Assembly: GCA_036525795.1 (NCBI GenBank)
Contig: DATCZS010000056.1
Location: 1 to 22,846, forward strand
Direction: 5' to 3'
Length of the DNA stretch: 22,846 nucleotides
DNA from: DATCZS01 sp036525795
GTDB taxonomy: Bacteria; Actinomycetota; Acidimicrobiia; Spongiisociales; ZC4RG35
Shown here: positions 15,196 through 22,846 of the stretch, one piece after another
Numbering within the stretch: the first letter of the stretch is position 1
Layout of the letters: each line of letters starts with the position of its first letter
Position numbers and translations under genes: made by a program
Notes under the pieces: model-generated
What the model was told of the DNA's origin: nothing
The model's database searches: none
Seen by the model: only the letters and a program-made list of their open reading frames with translations

Positions 15196-16386
15196 ATGAG
15201 CGATCGCTTCCTCGAGCACCTGGCCGCCGACACCGCCGACTTGCACCGCGAGGGCCTGTACAAGTCCGAACGCGTCATAGGGTCGCCCCAGGGCGGGCGC
15301 ATCACCCTCGAAGACGGATCCTCCGTACTCAACCTGTGCGCCAACAACTACCTGGGCCTGGCCAACCACCCCGAACTCGTCGCCGCAGCCGAGCGGGCAC
15401 TCGGGGAGCACGGGTACGGAATGGCGAGCGTTCGATTCATCTGCGGCACCCAGACCGTGCACCGCCGGCTCGAGTCGGCGGTCTCCCGTTTCCTGGGCAC
15501 CGAGGACACCATCCTCTACTCGTCCTGTTTCGACGCCAACACCGGTCTGTTCGAGACGCTCCTCGGCGAGGAGGACGCCGTCATCTCCGACGCGCTCAAC
15601 CACGCATCCATCATCGATGGCATCCGGCTGTGCAAGGCGCGTCGTTTCCGCTACGCCAACCGGGATCTCTCCGAACTCGAGCGATGCCTGACAGAGGCCC
15701 GGGATGCCCGGTTCAGGCTGATCGCCACCGACGGGGTGTTCTCGATGGACGGGGTGATCGCCGATCTCGCAGGCATCTGCGAACTTGCCGACCGCCACGA
15801 TGCGCTTGTGATGGTCGACGACTCGCACGCCGTCGGGTTCGTCGGCGACGGGGGACGCGGCACGCCGGAGCTGACCGGGACGTCGGACCGGATCGACATC
15901 CTCACGGGGACTCTCGGAAAGGCGCTGGGCGGCGCCAGCGGCGGCTACACCTCGTCACGAGCCGAGATCATCGAATGGCTTCGCCAGCGATCCCGTCCCT
16001 ATCTCTTCTCCAACAGCCTGGCGCCGGTGATCGCCGCCACCTCCATCACCGCCCTCGATCTGCTCGAACGCTCCGGCGAGCTCCGAGAACGCCTGTCGGA
16101 CAATGCCGCCCGGTTCAGGGCCGGGATGACCGGTGCCGGCTTCGCGCTGGCGGGCGACGGCCATCCGATCATTCCGGTGATGCTCGGTGACGCCCGCCTC
16201 GCCGTGGAGATGTCGGACCGTCTCCTCCAGAAGGGCGTGTACGTGATCGGCTTCTCCTTTCCGGTTGTGCCGAAGGGGCAGGCCCGGATCAGAACCCAGA
16301 TGTCCGCGGCCCACACCACCGTGGACGTGGACGAGGCGATCGAGGCCTTCGTGACGGTGGGGCGGGAACTCGAGGTGATCTCGTGA
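15196..16386 (+). CDS. kbl: Glycine C-acetyltransferase (2-amino-3-ketobutyrate CoA ligase)
   Basis: PLP enzyme that cleaves 2-amino-3-oxobutanoate with CoA to glycine and acetyl-CoA. The 396-residue protein matches the family length of about 398. It shows NNYLGLANHP at 50-59, the GTQTVHRRLE block at 84-93, NHASIIDG at 135-142, GVFSMDG at 180-186, VDDSHAVG at 207-214 and the PLP-lysine segment LGKALGGASGG at 240-250 with Lys242. These separate it from 8-amino-7-oxononanoate synthase in favour of Kbl, and the tdh gene directly downstream settles the assignment. A GTG nine bases upstream is possible, but the ATG at 15196 fits the leaderless promoter better. Its stop overlaps the tdh GTG (GTGA). 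Confidence 0.96.
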   Translation: MSDRFLEHLAADTADLHREGLYKSERVIGSPQGGRITLEDGSSVLNLCANNYLGLANHPELVAAAERALGEHGYGMASVRFICGTQTVHRRLESAVSRFLGTEDTILYSSCFDANTGLFETLLGEEDAVISDALNHASIIDGIRLCKARRFRYANRDLSELERCLTEARDARFRLIATDGVFSMDGVIADLAGICELADRHDALVMVDDSHAVGFVGDGGRGTPELTGTSDRIDILTGTLGKALGGASGGYTSSRAEIIEWLRQRSRPYLFSNSLAPVIAATSITALDLLERSGELRERLSDNAARFRAGMTGAGFALAGDGHPIIPVMLGDARLAVEMSDRLLQKGVYVIGFSFPVVPKGQARIRTQMSAAHTTVDVDEAIEAFVTVGRELEVIS

Positions 16387-17411
16387 AGGCACTCGCCAAG
16401 ACCGCGCCAGGTCCCGGGCTCGAGCTGGTCGAGTTCCCCGTGCCGTCGCACGGATCCCACGATGTGCTCATCCGGGTGAAGCGCACGTCGATCTGCGGAA
16501 CCGATCTCCACATCCTCGAATGGAACGAGTGGGCACAGGCGACGATCCCGGTGCCCCTGGTGGTGGGCCACGAGTTCATGGGAGTCATCGAGGCGGTCGG
16601 TTCCGAGGTCGAGGGCCTGTCCGTGGGAGACCGCGTGTCGGGCGAAGGCCACATCACCTGCGGGCATTGCCGCAACTGCCGGGCGGGTCGACGCAACTTC
16701 TGCCGGAACCATCTCGGCACCGGCGTCACGCGGCCGGGTGCGTTCGCCGAGTACCTCGTCCTCCCCGCCGGGAACGTGTTTCCCCTGCCGCCCCACATCC
16801 CCGACGACCAGGGCTCTGTGCTCGATCCCCTCGGAAACGCCACCCACACGGCCCTCGCCTTCGACATGGTGGGTGAGGATGTGCTCATCACCGGGGCCGG
16901 TCCTATCGGGATCATGGCGACCGCCATCTCCCGTCACATCGGAGCCCGGTTCGTCGTGGTCACCGACGTCAACCGGTACCGGCTCGACCTGGCCGTGAAG
17001 ATGGGGGCCGACAGGGTGGTGGACGTGTCACGAGAAGAGCTCACCCCGGTGATGGCAGAGCTGGGGATGACGGAGGGCTTCGACGTCGGACTGGAGATGT
17101 CGGGCCACGAGACCGCCTTCAACTCGCTGCTCCACGTCATGAACCACGGCGGGCGGGTGGCGGTGCTCGGCATCCCGCCCGCCGACGTCACCATCGATCT
17201 CAACGCCATCATCTTCAAGGGCCTGGACGTGCGCGGGATCTACGGACGACGCATCTTCGAGACCTGGTACAAGATGGCCGCAATGCTGCAGACCGGCCTC
17301 GACATCTCACCGGTGATCACCCACCGATTCCCCGTCGACGAGTACGAGCAGGCCTTCTCCACCGTCGCATCCGGGATGGCAGGCAAGGTCGTGATGGAGT
17401 GGGAGGACTGA
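16383..17411 (+). CDS. tdh: L-threonine 3-dehydrogenase
   Basis: Zinc-dependent medium-chain dehydrogenase that oxidises threonine to 2-amino-3-oxobutanoate using NAD; Kbl then uses that unstable product. The 342 residues match the classic 341-residue Tdh. Catalytic zinc ligands are visible at Cys38 (SICGTDLHILEWN) and His63-Glu64 (VVGHEFMG). Structural zinc cysteines are at 93, 96, 99 and 107 (CGHCRNCRAGRRNFC). The Rossmann motif GAGPIG is at 171-176. DLHILEWNEWAQ and IYGRRIFETWYKM are diagnostic of Tdh against other alcohol dehydrogenases. The GTG start is four-base coupled to kbl. Confidence 0.97.
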   Translation: MKALAKTAPGPGLELVEFPVPSHGSHDVLIRVKRTSICGTDLHILEWNEWAQATIPVPLVVGHEFMGVIEAVGSEVEGLSVGDRVSGEGHITCGHCRNCRAGRRNFCRNHLGTGVTRPGAFAEYLVLPAGNVFPLPPHIPDDQGSVLDPLGNATHTALAFDMVGEDVLITGAGPIGIMATAISRHIGARFVVVTDVNRYRLDLAVKMGADRVVDVSREELTPVMAELGMTEGFDVGLEMSGHETAFNSLLHVMNHGGRVAVLGIPPADVTIDLNAIIFKGLDVRGIYGRRIFETWYKMAAMLQTGLDISPVITHRFPVDEYEQAFSTVASGMAGKVVMEWED

Positions 17412-17418
17412 TCGCGGC

Positions 17419-17994
17419 ATGAACCGGCTGGCCCTCTGGTGGTTCCGACGCCGCGGTTGGACAATGGTGGGGACGCGTCCCTCTCAGGCCAAGTATGTGG
17501 TGGCCGGTGCGCCCCACACCTCGAATTCCGACTTCCTTGCGTTCCTGGCGGCGGTCCGGTACTTCGACATCCCGGCCCGCTACATCGGCAAGCACACGCT
17601 CTTCCGCTGGCCGCTCGGAGCTCTGATGCGGCGCCTCGGTGGAATCCCGGTTCGTCGCCACACCAGCCAGGGACTGGTCGAGCAGGTGGTGGCCGAATTC
17701 GGCCGCGCCGGGGAGATGGCTCTGGTGGTCGCGCCGGAGGGGACGAGGAGCAAAGGCGAGTACTGGCACTCCGGGTTCTACCGCATCGCAGTCGGTGCGG
17801 GAGTGCCGATCGTGTGCGGATTCGTCGACTACGCCACCAAGACCATAGGACTCGGTCCGGCCATCGAACCCACCGGAGACGTGCGGGCGGACATGGACCG
17901 GATCAGGGCGTTCTACGCCGGAAAGCGAGGGCGGCGCCCGGGGCAGGAGACTCCGCCGCGGCTACGCGAAGAGGACGCCGGCATCGAGGATTGA
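17419..17994 (+). CDS. PlsC-like lysophospholipid/1-acylglycerol-3-phosphate acyltransferase
   Basis: A 191-residue glycerolipid acyltransferase-family protein. The HX4D catalytic motif is HTSNSD with His33 and Asp38 (VAGAPHTSNSDFLAF), the second block is GGIPVRR (74-80), and the third is PEGTRS at 106-111, followed by KGEYWHSGFYRIA. These are the standard PlsC motifs, in a shortened form lacking obvious membrane anchors. It probably acylates a lysolipid at the membrane surface, but the acceptor is unknown. The ATG at 17419 is seven bases after the tdh stop, with a GGAGG in the end of tdh, so it is likely the third gene of that operon, although no metabolic link to threonine breakdown is evident. 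It ends four bases from the convergent bipA stop. Confidence 0.87.
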   Translation: MNRLALWWFRRRGWTMVGTRPSQAKYVVAGAPHTSNSDFLAFLAAVRYFDIPARYIGKHTLFRWPLGALMRRLGGIPVRRHTSQGLVEQVVAEFGRAGEMALVVAPEGTRSKGEYWHSGFYRIAVGAGVPIVCGFVDYATKTIGLGPAIEPTGDVRADMDRIRAFYAGKRGRRPGQETPPRLREEDAGIED

Positions 17995-17998
17995 AGCC

Positions 17999-19828
<1,830 letters not shown>

Positions 19829-19838
19829 GGCCGCAGGC

Positions 19839-19844
19839 AGAGTA
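19839..19844 (-). promoter_or_regulatory. Possible -10 box (TACTCT) of bipA
   Basis: A TANNNT hexamer on the minus strand ends ten bases before the bipA ATG. No Shine-Dalgarno sequence lies between, so the mRNA leader would be only about three bases long. Motif and position only. Confidence 0.35.
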
Positions 19845-19914
19845 CTCGCCCCTACCGCCAATCTTCCCACGGGCCGCGTCGACGGCGCGGATCGCTCATT
19901 TACACCGAATCGCC

Positions 19915-19954
19915 TACGATTCCGTTCGCCGGCACGCGCCCGTCTGGGACGGGC
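19915..19954 (+). promoter_or_regulatory. infA upstream region: possible -10 box and leader hairpin
   Basis: TACGAT at 19915-19920 is a TANNNT box about 95 bases before the infA ATG. Just downstream, GCCCGTC (19938-19944) and GACGGGC (19948-19954) form a perfect 7-bp stem with a TGG loop. If the box is used, the hairpin would sit near the 5' end of the infA mRNA. I see no clear -35 element and no U-run. Confidence 0.35.
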
Positions 19955-20016
19955 CGGCCACGACCGAGCAGGGCGCCCGCCGACCCGGTTCCTGCGAGCA
20001 TCAATCGAGAGGGCAC

Positions 20017-20244
20017 ATGGCCGACATTGACGACGAGTACATCCGCATGCGCGGGAAGGTGAAGAAGGTGCTGCGTTCCGCCACCTTCCTCGTCGAGATC
20101 GAAGGCGGGCTCGAGGTGACCGCCCGCCCGAGTGGACGTATGCGTCGCGGACGCATGATTCGCATCCTCCCCGGCGACGAGGTGGACGTCGAGGTCTCGA
20201 CCTATGACCCCACCAAGGGTCGCATCGTCTGGCGCTACCGCTGA
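20017..20244 (+). CDS. infA: Translation initiation factor IF-1 (stand-alone copy)
   Basis: A 75-residue S1-type OB-fold protein that binds the ribosomal A site during initiation. The match to IF-1 is clear from GKVKKVLRSATFLVEIEGG (13-31), the VTARPSGRMRRG block (34-45), IRILPGDEVDVEVSTYDPTK (49-68) and the end GRIVWRYR. Compared with common IF-1 sequences, the segment between SGRMR and IRIL has one extra residue. The ATG at 20017 follows GAGAGGG at good spacing, unlike the leaderless genes. IF-1 is usually encoded in the ribosomal-protein cluster with adk, map and rpmJ; here it stands alone beside bipA, so it may be a relocated gene or a second paralogue. Confidence 0.9.
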   Translation: MADIDDEYIRMRGKVKKVLRSATFLVEIEGGLEVTARPSGRMRRGRMIRILPGDEVDVEVSTYDPTKGRIVWRYR

Positions 20245-20280
20245 CCCGGCGCGGGGCGCACCCACGGGACGACCCGGCTG

Positions 20281-21015
20281 ATGCGTGTCCTCGTAAGCGG
20301 TGACTGGCACGCAGGGTCCGCTCACGCAACACGGACCATCGACCGGGCAGTCGAGTTCGCAGTCGACCGCATCATCCAGGTGGGCGACTTCGGTTTCTGG
20401 CCCCGGTTCGACGAGGGGCAGAGCTTTCTCGACGTCGTGTCACAAGAGGCCACCAGCAGGGGTGTGCACGTGTACTTCTGCGACGGCAATCACGAGGACC
20501 ACGACGCCCTCCCCCACGGCTCGGCGGTCGGCCCGGTCGAGATCCGTCCCGGCATCTCCTGGGTTCCCCGCGGCACGGTCCTCGAATGGGCCAGGCGGAG
20601 GCTCCTCTTCTTCGGAGGGGCGGTATCGGTCGACCAGGACAGCCGGACCTCCGGGTGGACCTGGTTCGCCAACGAGATCCCCGACGAGGCCGATTGGCAA
20701 CGCGCCCATTCCGCCGGACAGGTCGATGTCGTCATCGCCCACGACACCGTTCCTGAGATGCCGGTCCGCGGCCTCCCTCCCTTGTCGATCCCCTGGTCGG
20801 CACGGCGGCGAGCGTCCGAGCACCGAAGGCGTCTCAGGGACCTGTGCAGGTCGGCGGAGCCGTCATGGTGGTTCCACGGGCATTTCCACCAACGCGCCTC
20901 GGCGCAGATCCGGGGAACCAGATTCGAGAGCCTCGGCCACGACCGCGGGGACTTCGACGACAGCTACGTGGTGCTCGACCTGGAGACCCTCGAACTGGTG
21001 ACGCCTCTGCGGTGA
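20281..21015 (+). CDS. Calcineurin-like metallophosphoesterase
   Basis: A 244-residue cytoplasmic protein with the full set of calcineurin-like metal-binding motifs: GDWH at 7-10, GDFG at 35-38 (VGDFGFWP), GNHED at 69-73, AHD at 153-155 and HGHFH at 199-203. The middle stretch FFGGAVSVDQDSRTSGWTWF is typical of a subgroup seen in actinobacteria and, as I recall, in actinophages. Substrate is unknown; members of this superfamily hydrolyse phosphomonoesters, diesters or nucleotides. The ATG at 20281 starts directly at the first motif strand (MRVLVSGDWH). It lies 36 bases after infA on the same strand and may be co-transcribed; I see no Shine-Dalgarno sequence. Confidence 0.86.
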   Translation: MRVLVSGDWHAGSAHATRTIDRAVEFAVDRIIQVGDFGFWPRFDEGQSFLDVVSQEATSRGVHVYFCDGNHEDHDALPHGSAVGPVEIRPGISWVPRGTVLEWARRRLLFFGGAVSVDQDSRTSGWTWFANEIPDEADWQRAHSAGQVDVVIAHDTVPEMPVRGLPPLSIPWSARRRASEHRRRLRDLCRSAEPSWWFHGHFHQRASAQIRGTRFESLGHDRGDFDDSYVVLDLETLELVTPLR

Positions 21016-21070
21016 AGCCCCGGGTCCGTTCGGCTGCGCTTCTCGACATGCATGCGCGCCGACCCGCGGG

Positions 21071-21115
21071 TAGCGTTGTTGGTGCGTCCGCGCCGCGGAC
21101 GCGCTCCAAGGGAGG
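21071..21115 (+). promoter_or_regulatory. Promoter, leader hairpin and ribosome site of the solute-binding lipoprotein gene
   Basis: A TANNNT box (TAGCGT, 21071-21076) is followed by a perfect 8-bp stem with a three-base loop: GCGTCCGC at 21084-21091, GCC, GCGGACGC at 21095-21102. A strong Shine-Dalgarno GGGAGG is at 21110-21115, seven bases before the ATG. If the box is used, the hairpin would sit at the extreme 5' end of the mRNA, where it could protect the transcript. The stem is fully compensatory and stronger than expected by chance. Confidence 0.45.
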
Positions 21116-21122
21116 AAGACAT

Positions 21123-22823
21123 ATGACGCGACTCCGTTGGGTCACGTTGCTCTCCGTATTTGCCCTCGTCGTCGCCGCGTGCGGCGGCGATGCGAGCGAG
21201 GACGAGACGACGACGACCACAGCAGCGCAAACCACGACCACTGCCGCCGAGACGACCACCACGGTCGAGCCGAGTCCCGACTTCGTCGGCAAGGTTCTCG
21301 ATGCCGGTGGGTGCGACTACGGCGGCCGGGTCGAGAAGATCACGGCAGTCGACGAGTTCACCGTCGAGTTCGATCTGTGCGGCCCCCATCCGGCGTTCCT
21401 GGCACAAATCGCATTCGGTGTGTTCGGCATCCAGCCCGAAGAGCACCTCGAGGCGACCGGCGGTGCACCGTTGGACAACCCGATCGGCACCGGTCCCTAT
21501 GCCTTGACGGAGTGGGTGCGGGGTGACTCGGTGGTGCTCGAGCGTTTCGAGGACTACTACGGAACCAAGCCCGCCCACTCGACGGCGGTCATCAGATGGT
21601 CGACCGAGTCGGCCGGCCGTCTGCTCGAACTCCAGTCGGGCACGGTCGACGGAATCACGTTCCCCGGCACCGAGGATCTGGAGACGATCGAGAACGATCC
21701 GAACCTGGTCCTGCTGGAGAAGCCCGAGCCCAACATCTTCTACGTCGGGTTCACCAACACCTTCGAGCCGTTCGACAACGTCGACGTTCGCAAGGCGATC
21801 GCCATGGGCATCGACCGGCAGCGCATCGTCGACACGTTCTACGCCCCGGGGTCCGAGGCCGCATCGCACTTCACCCCGTGCTCGGTGGACAACGGATGCC
21901 AGGGCGAGTCCTGGTACGACTTCGATCCCGAGGCCGCCCAACAGATGCTGGCCGACGCCGGCTTCCCGGACGGGTTCTCGACGTCGATCTACTACCGCGA
22001 CGTGACCCGTGGCTACCTGCCGACGCCGGGTGATGTCGCCGCCGACATCCAGGCGCAGCTCAAGGCCAACCTGAACATCGATGCCGAGATCGTCCAGATG
22101 GAGTCTGCGGAGTTCATCCAGGCGTGCTCGACGTTCGGAACGTGCGACGGAATCCACCTGCTGGGATGGACGGGTGACTACCCGCACATCACCAACTTCT
22201 TGGACTTCCACTTCGCCGAGGGCAACGCCCAGTTCGGAAACCCGCATCCGGAGATCTACGAGCCTCTGGCCGAGGCGTCGCAGTTGGCGTCGGCCGAGGA
22301 AGCGGCTCCGCTGTATGAAGCGGCCAACAACGCCATCAAGGAACTCGTGCCGATGGTCCCGATCGCCCACGCCGGCGCGTACTTCGCGGCAGGGGCGGAC
22401 GTGCAGGGAGCCCACGCCACACCGTGGGGTCACGTGCAGCTCAACCTGTGGGACAACGGCACCGACACGCTCGTGTTCATGCAGGGCAACGAGCCGATCT
22501 CGCTGTACTGCTCGGATGAGTCGGACGGTGAGTCCCTGCGGAGTTGTGGCCAGATCATCGAGGGCCTGTACTCGTACTCGATCACCGGCGAGGTGCAGCC
22601 GCAGCTCGCCACCGAGTGCGTGCCCAACGACGATCTGAGCCTGTGGACGTGCTCGCTCCGCCAGGGCGTGCTCTTCCACGACGGCTCGACGTTCGATGCC
22701 AACGACGTTGTCACGGCCTTCTCGGCCGGACTGGATGCGGCGAACCCGCTCCACGTGGGCAACACCGGCGTGTTCGAGTACTACTGCTACTTGTGGAACG
22801 CCTGCATCAACGAAGAAGGGTGA
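21123..22823 (+). CDS. Family-5 extracellular solute-binding lipoprotein, circularly permuted
   Basis: A 566-residue lipoprotein related to peptide/nickel ABC-transporter binding proteins (SBP_bac_5). A signal peptide ends in the lipobox VVAAC (Cys20), followed by a Thr-rich linker (about 29-47). The conserved blocks are in rotated order. Residues 52-445 carry what is normally the middle and end of the family: VDEFTVEFDL (76-85), NPIGTGPYALTEW (119-131), VRKAIAMGIDRQRIVDTFY (222-240), LLGWTGDYP (346-354) and a C-terminal HVQLNLW. Residues 448-566 then carry what is normally the start: TDTLVFMQGNEPISL, IIEGLYSYS (478-486), LRQGVLFHDGSTFDANDVV (512-530). Besides the lipobox there are 12 cysteines, many closely spaced and so likely disulfides; Cys64 and Cys555/Cys561 flank the new ends. 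The ATG has a strong Shine-Dalgarno. No permease gene is visible before the window ends. Confidence 0.9.
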   Translation: MTRLRWVTLLSVFALVVAACGGDASEDETTTTTAAQTTTTAAETTTTVEPSPDFVGKVLDAGGCDYGGRVEKITAVDEFTVEFDLCGPHPAFLAQIAFGVFGIQPEEHLEATGGAPLDNPIGTGPYALTEWVRGDSVVLERFEDYYGTKPAHSTAVIRWSTESAGRLLELQSGTVDGITFPGTEDLETIENDPNLVLLEKPEPNIFYVGFTNTFEPFDNVDVRKAIAMGIDRQRIVDTFYAPGSEAASHFTPCSVDNGCQGESWYDFDPEAAQQMLADAGFPDGFSTSIYYRDVTRGYLPTPGDVAADIQAQLKANLNIDAEIVQMESAEFIQACSTFGTCDGIHLLGWTGDYPHITNFLDFHFAEGNAQFGNPHPEIYEPLAEASQLASAEEAAPLYEAANNAIKELVPMVPIAHAGAYFAAGADVQGAHATPWGHVQLNLWDNGTDTLVFMQGNEPISLYCSDESDGESLRSCGQIIEGLYSYSITGEVQPQLATECVPNDDLSLWTCSLRQGVLFHDGSTFDANDVVTAFSAGLDAANPLHVGNTGVFEYYCYLWNACINEEG

Positions 22824-22846
22824 TCTCACCCATCAGGTGAAAACAG

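Noticed and set aside
20964..22829. Long minus-strand open frame opposite the solute-binding lipoprotein
   Set aside because: High GC keeps antisense frames open; composition is Arg/Val/Leu-biased without motifs, and the plus-strand gene is certain.
22826..22840. TCACC-CATCA-GGTGA hairpin just after the lipoprotein stop as a terminator
   Set aside because: The stem is only 5 bp and is followed by A residues rather than a U-run; the window ends six bases later, so the context is missing.

Overview
The window reads as a chromosomal segment of a high-GC Gram-positive bacterium, most likely an Actinomycetota member of the Acidimicrobiia or a neighbouring deep lineage. The grounds are GTG/TTG starts, several start codons lying 6-7 bases after a TANNNT box with no Shine-Dalgarno (leaderless genes), a lipoprotein with a Thr-rich linker, a PAC2-family protein and the actinobacterial flavour of most proteins. 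The lineage call is inference. I see no rRNA, tRNA, CRISPR array, insertion sequence or integrase, and no gene-free stretch longer than 300 bases.

Layout. 1-2642 (minus): competence pair comEA-comEC, with comEC running off the left edge. 2692-3519 (plus): PPK2-type polyphosphate kinase. 3544-7509 (minus): leuS, a small HELVH metallopeptidase and lgt, in a tight operon. 7680-8276 (plus): membrane PH-domain protein. 8388-9725 (plus): P-loop protein of the cyclic 2,3-diphosphoglycerate synthetase family. 9760-14022 (plus): phenylacetyl-CoA epoxidase operon paaABCDE followed by a TetR regulator, five overlapping or nearly overlapping junctions, with a perfect 14-bp palindrome in front of paaA. 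14105-14950 (minus): PAC2-family protein. 15196-17994 (plus): kbl, tdh and a PlsC-like acyltransferase. 17999-19828 (minus): bipA/typA. 20017-20244 (plus): a stand-alone infA. 20281-21015 (plus): calcineurin-like phosphoesterase. 21123-22823 (plus): family-5 solute-binding lipoprotein.

How genes work together. PaaABCE would form the diiron monooxygenase that epoxidises phenylacetyl-CoA, with PaaD as its Fe-S maturation factor and the terminal TetR protein as probable repressor acting on the palindrome. Kbl and Tdh together turn threonine into glycine and acetyl-CoA. ComEA and ComEC bind and import DNA. Lgt lipidates proteins such as the lipoprotein at the right edge.

The most unusual object is that lipoprotein (21123-22823). 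Its conserved blocks are in rotated order: the segment that normally forms the mature N-terminus of a family-5 peptide-binding protein sits at the C-terminus, while the lipoprotein signal and linker are fused to what is normally the middle of the first lobe. It looks like a natural circular permutation. Second is the leaderless paaA promoter with its operator.
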